A stretch of DNA of 64,000 bases, from assembly GCA_017477425.1 (NCBI GenBank), contig JAFUVT010000014.1:1-64000 (forward strand), read 5' to 3'. The notes beneath the pieces are model-generated. The model had not been told where the DNA came from. It was given only the letters and a program-made list of their open reading frames with translations, and did not search any database. Positions 15,990 to 23,466 of this stretch are shown in pieces. The position numbers and the translations under genes are program-made. The DNA comes from Bacteroidales bacterium (lineage in GTDB: Bacteria; Bacteroidota; Bacteroidia; Bacteroidales; F082). Within the stretch, counting starts at the first letter, position 1. Each line of letters begins with the position of its first letter.

Positions 15990-17093
15990 TTATGCTAACA
16001 TTTGCTTTACTTCATCCTGATGTTCAAAGAGCGTGCAGCCGCCGGTGTGCTCCCAGTTGAGGGCGTTGGCCGCCCTGATTCTCTTGAACAGCGGCGATTG
16101 CATGGCGCCCTTCAGGCCGAGGTCGATGACATTGCTGTCGCTGAACGGCGAGAAGGGACAAGGCTCGGCCGAGCCGTCGGGACCAATGTGGAAGAATCCG
16201 CGACCCGATGCCAGACAGCCGCCGCTCTCTTTCTCGTCGCCCGGAAAAGAGAAGAAAATCAACTCGGGGAAGGCCGTGCGGCGTTGCTCAAGCAGGTCTT
16301 CCATCTCGCGGACGTGCTCGTCGCTGAGAGCCAGATGCTCGGTGCCAGACTCGGTGGGGACATATTCCACATAGAACACGATTTTGCAGCCCAGTTCGAT
16401 GAGTCGGGCGATGAATTCCGATGAAGTAACGAAGCGGTAGTTCTCCGTCGTCACCGTAATGCTGGTTCCGAAGAACAGGTCCTCGGCGGCCAAGGCCTCC
16501 ATCGCTTGCATGGCGCGTTTGAAGACGCCTTGTCCGCGACGCTGGTCGGTGCCCATCGCCGTCCCTTCAATGCTGATGATGGGAATCATGTTAAGGTGGT
16601 CGCGCCAGAAAGCCATTTGCGACGAGCCGATGAGGGTGCCGTTGGTGAAGACAGGGAAAATCATGTCGCCCACCGTGGCCACTTTTTCGAGGATATCGCG
16701 GCGCATTAGCGGCTCACCACCTGCCAGCAACGAGAAGTTGACACCCAACTCGGCGGCTTCGGTGAAGATGCCATGCCATTGTTCGGGCGTCAAAGAGGGC
16801 TTGCGACCATCGGCTTCATCGTTGGCGATGCCGTTGCTGCGGGCATAGCAGCCCTTGCAATGCAGGTTGCACGTCGTGGCGATGCTGCTGATGAGGAACG
16901 GAGGCACGTCGAGGTTTTCCGTCTCCTTGATTTTGCGCCGGCGTTTCTCCGACTTCTCAAACGAACGCTGCATCTTGAAGGCAAACCGGGCCTCGCGCGG
17001 ATTGGAAAGCACGTTTTTGTAAGCCTTCGCCATGAAGTTGCGGATGCCATTGTTCATGTATTCCGCCAAGTCAAAGTTTTTCTTTTCTTCCAT
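15990..17093 (-). CDS. Radical SAM enzyme with SPASM-like C-terminus
   Basis: 367 residues. The CxxxCxxC cluster motif is CNLHCKGCY (C75, C79, C82). GGEP near residue 126 binds SAM. The C-terminal region holds GGCLASGRGFFHIGPDG and EPCPFSP with spaced cysteines, like a short SPASM domain that binds an auxiliary iron-sulfur cluster. An N-terminal ~65-residue basic helical extension precedes the barrel. SPASM proteins modify peptides or mature enzymes; no precursor peptide is visible nearby. The neighbours are a ferritin-like protein upstream and the small HTH plus ZIP transporter downstream, suggesting a metal- or iron-linked locus. Confidence 0.85.
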   Translation of the reverse strand: MEEKKNFDLAEYMNNGIRNFMAKAYKNVLSNPREARFAFKMQRSFEKSEKRRRKIKETENLDVPPFLISSIATTCNLHCKGCYARSNGIANDEADGRKPSLTPEQWHGIFTEAAELGVNFSLLAGGEPLMRRDILEKVATVGDMIFPVFTNGTLIGSSQMAFWRDHLNMIPIISIEGTAMGTDQRRGQGVFKRAMQAMEALAAEDLFFGTSITVTTENYRFVTSSEFIARLIELGCKIVFYVEYVPTESGTEHLALSDEHVREMEDLLEQRRTAFPELIFFSFPGDEKESGGCLASGRGFFHIGPDGSAEPCPFSPFSDSNVIDLGLKGAMQSPLFKRIRAANALNWEHTGGCTLFEHQDEVKQMLA

Positions 17094-17197
17094 GGTTTCT
17101 ATAGTATGATGATGTTGATCATGACGAAGGCTTCATTTTCGGGTTCGGTTTAAGGCTTAGGGAAAAGCCGGTTTTGCGCACTGATTGCTCGCGGCAA

Positions 17198-17659
17198 TTA
17201 CATCATGGCGATGAGGAAGTTCTCGTAGCCCAGCTTCTCGATGTAATGGAGATACTGTGCTTCCCAAGCCATGTGCTCTTTCTCGCCGTCAATCCATTTG
17301 TAGATCAGCTTCTGGGTGGGATAGTCGTCGGCGAAGGCTTCGGCCATCTCGCTCATCATCCTCACGGCATCCGGATTGTAATCCGACTCGATTTGCTGCT
17401 TCGGGTCGTCGTAGAACGGGAATTCCATCGTTTTCATGGCCTCTTGCAGGTCGGCGGGCTTGCAGCCAAGTTCCACCAAGCGGTTCAGCACTTCCTCGGC
17501 CTCGTCCCATTCCTCTTCAGCTTCCTCTTTCCATTTGTCGGCCAGCTTGTTCCAGCCGTTCAGACGGTCGTAGGCCGAGAAGGCGAAATGTTGCTTGCTG
17601 TTGCCAAACCAGGCAGCGCCAAACATGGCAAACTGTTTCAATGCTTCATCTTTTGTCAT
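17198..17659 (-). CDS. Ferritin-like helical protein
   Basis: 153 residues, all helical and acidic. Likely di-metal ligands are in KEEAEEEWDEAEEVLN (45-60) and GEKEHMAWEAQYLHYIEKLG (125-144), where an ExxH pair sits in the last helix. This pattern fits a ferritin-like four-helix bundle (Dps or bacterioferritin relatives). The N-terminal helix (FAMFGAAWFGNSKQH) is unusual, with several aromatic residues. It has its own -7 element at 17719 and heads the group that continues with the radical SAM gene. The family fit is moderate; the oligomeric form is unknown. Confidence 0.65.
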   Translation of the reverse strand: MTKDEALKQFAMFGAAWFGNSKQHFAFSAYDRLNGWNKLADKWKEEAEEEWDEAEEVLNRLVELGCKPADLQEAMKTMEFPFYDDPKQQIESDYNPDAVRMMSEMAEAFADDYPTQKLIYKWIDGEKEHMAWEAQYLHYIEKLGYENFLIAMM

Positions 17660-17718
17660 AATTCTTGATTTTTAAAGTGGTTTATTAAAGGTTATGAATG
17701 AATTTATAAATTGCGGCG

Positions 17719-17726
17719 CAAAGATA
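17719..17726 (-). promoter_or_regulatory. -7 promoter element of the ferritin-like/radical SAM unit
   Basis: Reads TATCTTTG leftward, 59 bases before the ATG at 17659. Confidence 0.55.
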
Positions 17727-17803
17727 AAACATCTATCGGAAATATAAAACATTCCAAATGTGCAAAAATTGGTTTGAAACGAACATTGTATTGAAAATCT
17801 CCT

Positions 17804-17811
17804 TATTTTTG
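17804..17811 (+). promoter_or_regulatory. -7 promoter element of the fourth AraC gene
   Basis: TATTTTTG, 17 bases before the ATG at 17829. Confidence 0.6.
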
Positions 17812-17828
17812 CGCGAAACGACAAGGAT

Positions 17829-18701
17829 ATGTACCGACTGCGTGATTTCTTGATATCCGTGATGGGAGACAACCCCCAAGCGATTCCTTCCGACGAGTTA
17901 GCTTGTACCGAAACCAACCTTGAAAGGACTTTCTACACCAACAAGATGCAGGATTCGCTGTCGGCCTACACCTATACGCTCGTGGACCGAGGCTGGCTCA
18001 ACCTGAAATACAACAACCGTCCCCTTCGGTTGGAGCGCGGCGACCTCTATATCTATTCTCCTGGTTTTCAGGTGTCTGTCGAGAGCGGTTCCGATGATTT
18101 TCACACCATCTGCCTTTTGGCCGACGAAAACATGACCCTCGAAATGCCCGCCATTCGCGACATCATTCGCACGGCCTATTTGCCCGTTGCGGAATGGGGA
18201 CAGCCTGTCGTAAGAGTTCCAGAGCCTTATTTTGGCCGCCTTTGGCATCGTATGACAGAAATCATTGAATATCAGCACTCCAGCCACCGTTTTCGCGACG
18301 AAGCCCTTCGCACGCTCTACACCCTTTTTGTGCTCGACCTGACCGACATCCAGGAAAGAGCGGTGGTCAGCCACAAATACAGCGAGCGCATCACGGAGCT
18401 GTTCATCGGGTTTATGCGCCTCTTGCCGAAGCATTTCGTTGAGCATCACGACATTGGCTTCTATGCCTCCGAACTTTGCATTACCACCACCCACCTCTCG
18501 CGCATCGTGAGGCAGATTACGGGGCGCACAGTCGTCGATTACATCAACCAGATGCTTTTGATGGAGGCCTCGTGGCTGCTGCGGACCACCGACTTGAGCA
18601 TCGCCGAAGTCGCCGAGCGCCTGCACTTTGCCGACCAGTCGAGTTTCGGGAAGTTCTTCCAACGACGGAAGGGCGTTTCGCCGAAGGCTTATCGGAAATA
18701 A
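17829..18701 (+). CDS. AraC-family transcriptional regulator (fourth of five)
   Basis: 290 residues. The C-terminal domain has ASELCITTTHLSRIVRQITG and VAERLHFADQSSFGKFFQRR, ending GVSPKAYRK. The N-terminal domain carries a cupin-like half-barrel (RPLRLERGDLYIYSPG, then CLLADENMTLEM). It is convergent with the YqhD-type alcohol dehydrogenase across a shared terminator, and divergent from the ferritin-like gene. By analogy with E. coli YqhC, which controls yqhD and dkgA, it may respond to reactive aldehydes. This is inference from context. Confidence 0.9.
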   Translation: MYRLRDFLISVMGDNPQAIPSDELACTETNLERTFYTNKMQDSLSAYTYTLVDRGWLNLKYNNRPLRLERGDLYIYSPGFQVSVESGSDDFHTICLLADENMTLEMPAIRDIIRTAYLPVAEWGQPVVRVPEPYFGRLWHRMTEIIEYQHSSHRFRDEALRTLYTLFVLDLTDIQERAVVSHKYSERITELFIGFMRLLPKHFVEHHDIGFYASELCITTTHLSRIVRQITGRTVVDYINQMLLMEASWLLRTTDLSIAEVAERLHFADQSSFGKFFQRRKGVSPKAYRK

Positions 18702-18746
18702 TCACCGTATTTGAGGATGATGCATTTAGTATGCAAAACCACAAAA

Positions 18747-18772
18747 AAGGTGCAACCCCATAGTTGCACCTT
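18747..18772 (-). terminator. Hairpin between convergent AraC and alcohol dehydrogenase genes
   Basis: Perfect 10-base arms AAGGTGCAAC/GTTGCACCTT around CCCATA. A T run follows in the leftward reading, so it terminates the dehydrogenase at 18798. It may also serve the AraC gene. Confidence 0.75.
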
Positions 18773-18797
18773 GAAAATGATAGATTAGTGTCAGATT

Positions 18798-19961
18798 TTA
18801 AAGGCTCGCCATCAAAATCTCCTCGATATCCTTTTCGCTGAGCGGTGCGTAGGCGTGGTCGAGGCCTTCGTTGACGGCGATGTGATGGGCCATCTCGCCG
18901 ATACGGCTGTCGTCAATGCCCACCTCGCGGAGGTGCATCGGGATGCCGATGCTCTCGAAGAACTTGTAGGTCGCGTCGATGGCTTTCTCGGCGATTTCCT
19001 TCTCGGGCAGCGTCGCGTCGATGCCAAACACGTTGATGCCGTATTTCACGAAGCGCGGCAGCGTGTGGTCGTTCAGGATATGCTTCATCCAGCGCGGGGT
19101 GATGATGGCCAGACCTTCGCCGTGGGTGATGTCGTAGTAGGCGCTCAGGGCGTGCTCAATGCCGTGACAGGGCCAGCCCGACGGACTGTTGCCAAGCGAG
19201 AGGATGCGGTTGCAGCCGTAGGTGCAGCAGAGCATCATCTCGGCGCGCGCGGTGTAGTCGGTGGGGTTTTCGATGCACTTGCGCCCGTTCACCATCAGGC
19301 TGCGCAACATCGACTCGCAGAAGCCGTCGTTGAGCAAGGTGGTGTCCTCGGTGAAGTACTGCTCGATGGTGTGGTTCATAGCGTCGGCAATGCCAGCAGC
19401 AGTCTGTTTCTTCGACACGCTGAAGGTATACGTCGGGTCGAGGAACGAAACGCGAGGATAAAGCAGCGGGTCGACATAGCCGATCTTGTCGTTGGTCTCG
19501 GTGCGCGAGATGACGCCACCCGCGTCGTATTCGCTACCCGTGGCCGCCAAAGTGATGATGTCGACGATGGGCAACGCGGCCTTGGCCTTCACCTTGTAGG
19601 AAATCAGGTCCCACGGGTCGCCGTCGTAGCAAGCGCCGGCAGCGATGGCCTTGGAGCAGTCGAGCACCGAGCCGCCACCCACCGAAAGGATGACGTCGAT
19701 GTGGTGTTCCTTGCAAAGGCGCACGCCTTCAAGGACGCTGGGGTCGTACTTGGGATTCGGCTGGATGCCAGGGAGTTCCACGATTTCATAGCCTTTCAGC
19801 AGGTCGAGCACCTTCTGGTAAAGGCCGATTTTCTTGATGCTGCCTCCGCCGTAGGTGAGGAGGACTTTCTTCCCGAAGTCAGCCATGACTTCCGGGAGTT
19901 TCTCGACGACGCCTTCGCCAAAGATGAGGCGCGTCGGGGTCATGTAATTGAAGTTCTGCAT
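18798..19961 (-). CDS. Iron-containing alcohol dehydrogenase (YqhD/BDH type)
   Basis: 387 residues, full length for the family. GGGSVLDCSKAIAAG (about 95-109) is the nucleotide-binding turn; ADAMNHTIEQY and CHGIEHALSAYYDITHGEG hold the Asp and three His that bind the metal. The wording (SGWPCHGIEHALS) is closest to the NADPH-dependent butanol dehydrogenase/YqhD branch, which reduces diverse aldehydes to alcohols. It lies last in the leftward redox island, with its own -7 element at 20008-20015 overlapping the end of the upstream hydrolase. A role in aldehyde detoxification or fermentation is likely. The gene symbol is not certain, so I leave it blank. Confidence 0.93.
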   Translation of the reverse strand: MQNFNYMTPTRLIFGEGVVEKLPEVMADFGKKVLLTYGGGSIKKIGLYQKVLDLLKGYEIVELPGIQPNPKYDPSVLEGVRLCKEHHIDVILSVGGGSVLDCSKAIAAGACYDGDPWDLISYKVKAKAALPIVDIITLAATGSEYDAGGVISRTETNDKIGYVDPLLYPRVSFLDPTYTFSVSKKQTAAGIADAMNHTIEQYFTEDTTLLNDGFCESMLRSLMVNGRKCIENPTDYTARAEMMLCCTYGCNRILSLGNSPSGWPCHGIEHALSAYYDITHGEGLAIITPRWMKHILNDHTLPRFVKYGINVFGIDATLPEKEIAEKAIDATYKFFESIGIPMHLREVGIDDSRIGEMAHHIAVNEGLDHAYAPLSEKDIEEILMASL

Positions 19962-20007
19962 AGGTCTGTTTTTCTAATTATTGTCCTAATGATGGATGAT
20001 TTCTGCG

Positions 20008-20015
20008 CAAAATTA
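20008..20015 (-). promoter_or_regulatory. -7 promoter element of the alcohol dehydrogenase
   Basis: Reads TAATTTTG leftward, 46 bases before the ATG at 19961. It overlaps the last codon and stop of the hydrolase gene, so the dehydrogenase can be expressed separately. Confidence 0.5.
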
Positions 20016-21089
20016 CAATTTCTTTTCCAACCATTCGGCAATCAAGTCGGCAATTTCGGCATTGTTCATCTCTTGGAACATGAAATGGCTGTTGCCCTTG
20101 ATGCCCTTTTCGGGAAGATAGACGACCGTGGCATCGCCGCCGTCGGCATTGTAATGTTCGGCGAAGTCGCGGCATTGGTTGAGCACCATCTGCCAGAAGC
20201 CGGTGGACTGGATGTCCTCAGGACCGTTCTCTATGTAGTCGCCGAAAAGGAACAGCATCGGCACCTTGGCTTCGACGAACTTCTGGTATTCCGGCGAGCC
20301 GACCATCGGAGCGAAGCCAGGCTCCACGGCGACGATGGCCGCCATGTTCTCGGCATCGGTGGCCCAGCCCACACGACCGCCTTGCGAATGGGTGATGTAG
20401 ATGCTCTTGTTGCCCGTCATCTTGCGGACATCCGCCAGCACCGCGCTCAAGGCCTGACCGAAGAGTGGTTCATCGTAGTTGCCGCTGTTGGGTGTCATCT
20501 GGCAGAAGAACTGGTTTTGCGCCTCGTTGCCAGCGGGGAACTGCGAGCCTTCGTAGCGCTCGGGCGCCACGCGGCCGATGCGGAAATGGGTATACCAAGC
20601 CTGCTCCCCGACCTTGTAGTGCGTGCCGTCCACATCGCCCGGGTCGTTGACGATCTCCTCGGTGGCAGCGGCGGCACCACGACGCGGCTGGTCCACCAAA
20701 AACACCGAATAGCCTTTTTTCAGGAAAAGGTCGGCCCAACCCTCGTGACCATCGGGCGTCGATTGCCAGCCCGTGCGGGTCTGTCCGTAGCCGTGCAGGA
20801 AGACCACCGGCAGCCCGTTGCCGCCAGTGGGGATTTGGTAGAACGTGTTGGAGTGATCGACATGGGTTGTCGTGCCCTTACGGGTTGGATCCATCCAGTT
20901 TTGGGTGGGGTCGTATTCGCCTGGGATGGGGTCGGTCACCCGCCCGCCCGACGAGAACACGCCTTGCTTTTCGATGACGAGACATTGCGGCTCGGTGTTT
21001 TGATTCTTGGGTTCAGGTTGATGGTTGCACGCCGTCAGGCTTGCCAGAACAAGCAGCATCGTGGCTGCGAATTTGATTGGTTTATTCAT
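20013..21089 (-). CDS. Alpha/beta hydrolase lipoprotein
   Basis: 358 residues. A lipoprotein signal (LASLTAC, Cys at 21), then an alpha/beta hydrolase: VVFLHGYGQTRTGW for the oxyanion loop, ITHSQGGRVG with the Ser nucleophile near 236, LFLFGDYIE for the acid region and KGNSHFMFQEMNN for the catalytic His near 337. The sequence resembles secreted esterases of the 'alpha/beta fold hydrolase' type often co-located with AraC and aldo/keto reductase genes. The promoter shows the CCG-N7-(TATAA) version of the shared operator box at the standard spacing. The substrate is unknown. Confidence 0.87.
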   Translation of the reverse strand: MNKPIKFAATMLLVLASLTACNHQPEPKNQNTEPQCLVIEKQGVFSSGGRVTDPIPGEYDPTQNWMDPTRKGTTTHVDHSNTFYQIPTGGNGLPVVFLHGYGQTRTGWQSTPDGHEGWADLFLKKGYSVFLVDQPRRGAAAATEEIVNDPGDVDGTHYKVGEQAWYTHFRIGRVAPERYEGSQFPAGNEAQNQFFCQMTPNSGNYDEPLFGQALSAVLADVRKMTGNKSIYITHSQGGRVGWATDAENMAAIVAVEPGFAPMVGSPEYQKFVEAKVPMLFLFGDYIENGPEDIQSTGFWQMVLNQCRDFAEHYNADGGDATVVYLPEKGIKGNSHFMFQEMNNAEIADLIAEWLEKKL

Positions 21090-21112
21090 TTTGCTCTATT
21101 TTGTATTTTCTG

Positions 21113-21157
21113 CAAAATAATGAAAAATCCCCGAAAATGATTTTATACATTTTTCGG
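21113..21157 (-). promoter_or_regulatory. Promoter and operator box of the hydrolase
   Basis: Read leftward: CCG (21155-21157), seven bases, TATAA (21143-21147, a variant of GGTAA), exactly 22 bases, then TTATTTTG (21113-21120) as a degenerate -7. The layout is identical to the aldo/keto reductase promoter at 22457. The poor -7 suggests activator dependence. Confidence 0.5.
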
Positions 21158-21162
21158 GGATT
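21126..21162 (-). terminator. Hairpin that may be both operator and terminator
   Basis: AATCCCCGAAAA/TTTTCGGGGATT, perfect 12-base arms, with TTTTT following in the leftward reading after the stop of the gene at 21197. It also contains the operator box of the next gene, so one sequence may end one transcript and regulate the next. Confidence 0.55.
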
Positions 21163-21196
21163 GTTTCACTTTTGGCGGTGAAGGTGCGTTTCTCCA

Positions 21197-22405
21197 TCAT
21201 TTGAAAACAACCACCTTCTTTACGGTTCCATCGCTCATAAGGATGATGTTGATGCCATTTTGCAAGGTGTTCACCTGCTTGCCATTCACCGTGAAAATCC
21301 GGACAGGTTCGATGTCGGTATTTATATCTTCATTTTCGGTGACGGCAGAGGGGGTGTAAGTGTGCTCATACTCGTAATCAACAAAATTGCCGAAGCCCCA
21401 ATTGCCGTACTGAAGATTGAACGACCTTCCCGCATCGCCCATGTCAATGCCTCTGATGGCTTCCATCTCTTCAGCGGACAGATCGAAGTCGAAAATGCTG
21501 ATGTTTTCGAGGATGTGGGCGGGGTTGGTCGAGCCAGGGACAGGGCAGAGACCTTCCTGTATGTGCCAGCGGAGAATGATCTGATAGACCGTTTTCCCGT
21601 GCGCTTGGGCTATCTGTTGGAGCGTGGGGTTGTTCACATCATTGCGGTTGTGGTTCAGCGGATACCAACATTCCACCTGCATATCGTAATTGTCGGCGTA
21701 AAGGGGTCTGGCGTCCGTTCTTTGGGCAAGCGGGTGACACTCTATCTGCGCGATTTGCGGCTTGATTTCCGCGTTTTGCAGGATATAGTTGAACGCTTCC
21801 ATCCGGTTGTCGAAATTGCTGATGCCGAGTGCCCTGATTCTGCCTGCCTTGTATTCGTCCTCCATCACGCGCCAGCAGGCAAGGATGTCCGTCAAAGTGC
21901 CGGCGGGGTGGTGGATATACACAAGGTCGATATAGTCGACTTGCAGCCTTTCGAGCATACCGTTAAACGCATTCTGCGCGTCGGCCAAATTGCCCGAGAT
22001 TTTGCTCGTCACCCAAATCTCTTCGCGGGGCACGCCGCTTTCCAGGATACCCCATCCCGTTCCGCGTTCGTTGTAGTAGAACATCGCATCGTCCAGATGG
22101 CGGTAGCCCGACTGAAGCGCCGAGATGACCATCCCATTGACGGTTTCGTTAAGTATTTGTCTCTGGTTTGGGCCTTCCAAACTCTGAACCTGGGTGCCAA
22201 GGCCGAAACGAGGCATCATTACGCCATTGTTGAGCCGCACCAGCGGGACACCCGCCACTGATGTGATATTGGATACGGCTTGAGGACCGCCGTCGGGAGT
22301 GTTGCCACCTGGCGCGGGTTGCGTCACTTCGTGGTCAAAATTCTGTGCAAAGGCACTGACACTCAACAGCACCGCTGCCAGCATCGTGAAAAGTCGAGTT
22401 TTCAT
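21197..22405 (-). CDS. Secreted aldo/keto reductase with C-terminal sorting-like tail
   Basis: 402 residues. A Sec signal peptide (residues 1-20, SAFAQ), ~30 residues of linker, then a complete aldo/keto reductase barrel: D105, Y110, K135 and H165 form the catalytic tetrad; IRALGISNFDNR and PVPGSTNP bind cofactor. After residue ~363 comes a C-terminal domain with PVRIFTVNGKQVNTLQNG and ending VKKVVVFK, like short Bacteroidales secretion tails. Aldo/keto reductases use NAD(P)H and are normally cytoplasmic, so export is unusual. The shared operator box precedes it. It may act on periplasmic or surface carbonyls, or use another cofactor. Confidence 0.88.
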   Translation of the reverse strand: MKTRLFTMLAAVLLSVSAFAQNFDHEVTQPAPGGNTPDGGPQAVSNITSVAGVPLVRLNNGVMMPRFGLGTQVQSLEGPNQRQILNETVNGMVISALQSGYRHLDDAMFYYNERGTGWGILESGVPREEIWVTSKISGNLADAQNAFNGMLERLQVDYIDLVYIHHPAGTLTDILACWRVMEDEYKAGRIRALGISNFDNRMEAFNYILQNAEIKPQIAQIECHPLAQRTDARPLYADNYDMQVECWYPLNHNRNDVNNPTLQQIAQAHGKTVYQIILRWHIQEGLCPVPGSTNPAHILENISIFDFDLSAEEMEAIRGIDMGDAGRSFNLQYGNWGFGNFVDYEYEHTYTPSAVTENEDINTDIEPVRIFTVNGKQVNTLQNGINIILMSDGTVKKVVVFK

Positions 22406-22456
22406 AGTTCGTTAGTTTGAGTTTATTATTAATTAGTTGAATCTTACTTGATTGCA

Positions 22457-22501
22457 CAAAGAAATAACTATTCCCCGAAATGGCTTTTACCATTTTTTCG
22501 G
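22457..22501 (-). promoter_or_regulatory. Promoter and operator box of the secreted aldo/keto reductase
   Basis: Read leftward: CCG (22499-22501), seven bases, GGTAA (22487-22491), 22 bases, then TTTCTTTG (22457-22464) as a weak -7. The box sits in a palindrome CCGAAAAAATGG/CCATTTCGGGG that mirrors the one before the hydrolase. Confidence 0.6.
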
Positions 22502-22533
22502 AAAGATTATCACTTTTTGCTTATTGGAGAAAT

Positions 22534-23340
22534 TTATTTCTCCCGAAACTCCGAAGGATACTTCCCCAAGAGGTTGAAGACATAGCGCGAGAAAAAGGCC
22601 TGTGAGGAGAAGTTGAACTCCTCGGCGATTTGGGCGAGTGTGACCGTCGGGTCCTTCAGCCTGCGCTGGATGTCGATGATGGTGAAGCGGTTGATCCAAT
22701 AATTGGCTGGGAAACCACTGACTTTCTTGCAGATGGATGAAAGGTGCTTCGCCGTCACGCAAAGCAGGTTGGCGTAATGGTTCAAGTCGCGGTGCTCCTT
22801 GTAGGCGCCGCTTTCGAGAAGGCTCATAAAGCCCCTGATCATCGCGGACTGTGTGTCGGAGAAGGTCGTTTCGCCGCCGTCGATGCGGATGTGGAAGTCG
22901 AAATAGTCCAAGAAAAGCGAGCGCAACGCCGAACTCAAGGCCTCTTTATAGAAATGGTGCCCCGTGTCGTTGAAGCGGTATTCCACCATCTTGAAATCGC
23001 TGCGGCACACCTCCTGATGCTTTTCGTCGAGCCACATCACAGGATTGTTGTAGAGCGCCATAATGCCCTTTGTGCCGTAGTTGCTTTCGGGCGACGACTG
23101 CACCAAGAAGGTGTTGTGCACATAGATGACCGTGACCTCGAAATCGTCGGTAGGCTCCACATCGAAAACCAACTTCGTGATGGTGATGATGGCGCAGTCG
23201 CCCGAACGGAGGGCGAAACGCTTCTCGTTGAAGACGAACTCGCAACCGCCGCCTTCGCAGAAGATGTGCGCCACATAATCCGCCACGCGGTCGGAGCCCA
23301 AACTGAACAGGTCTTTTTCTATGATTACTTCTTGCTGCAT
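22534..23340 (-). CDS. AraC-family transcriptional regulator (fifth of five)
   Basis: 268 residues. The N-terminal half is a cupin-type sensor (EKRFALRSGDCAIITITK). The C-terminal AraC domain has ANLLCVTAKHLSSICKKVSG and IAEEFNFSSQAFFSRYVF, with the ending YPSEFREK. An upstream ATG at 23379 overlaps the -7 element (23377-23384), so 23340 is the start. It lies between the decarboxylase-cupin/flavodoxin operon and the secreted aldo/keto reductase, all leftward. It is the best-placed candidate to bind the CCG-N7-GGTAA boxes that flank it. Confidence 0.9.
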   Translation of the reverse strand: MQQEVIIEKDLFSLGSDRVADYVAHIFCEGGGCEFVFNEKRFALRSGDCAIITITKLVFDVEPTDDFEVTVIYVHNTFLVQSSPESNYGTKGIMALYNNPVMWLDEKHQEVCRSDFKMVEYRFNDTGHHFYKEALSSALRSLFLDYFDFHIRIDGGETTFSDTQSAMIRGFMSLLESGAYKEHRDLNHYANLLCVTAKHLSSICKKVSGFPANYWINRFTIIDIQRRLKDPTVTLAQIAEEFNFSSQAFFSRYVFNLLGKYPSEFREK

Positions 23341-23376
23341 CGCGAAGTCAATGGGTAGAAACTTGGTATTTCGATG

Positions 23377-23384
23377 CAAAAATA
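23377..23384 (-). promoter_or_regulatory. -7 promoter element of the fifth AraC gene
   Basis: Reads TATTTTTG leftward, 36 bases before the ATG at 23340. It decides against the start at 23379. Confidence 0.65.
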
Positions 23385-23398
23385 GGAAAAAAAGAAAA

Positions 23399-23428
23399 AA
23401 GGCCGTCTCCTTTTCAGAAAACAGCCTT
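23399..23428 (-). terminator. Terminator of the decarboxylase-cupin/flavodoxin operon
   Basis: Arms AAGGCTGT/ACGGCCTT in the leftward reading (one G-U pair), followed by a long T-rich tract. It sits 39 bases past the flavodoxin stop. Confidence 0.6.
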
Positions 23429-23466
23429 GAAAAGCACGGTAATATTGCGATTACCGATGCGTGCGT

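Noticed and set aside
18855-21140. A 761-codon open frame on the + strand
   Set aside because: It is antisense to the alcohol dehydrogenase and hydrolase genes, whose protein motifs are unmistakable. The high GC at third codon positions keeps the opposite strand open. The translated product has no recognisable domain.
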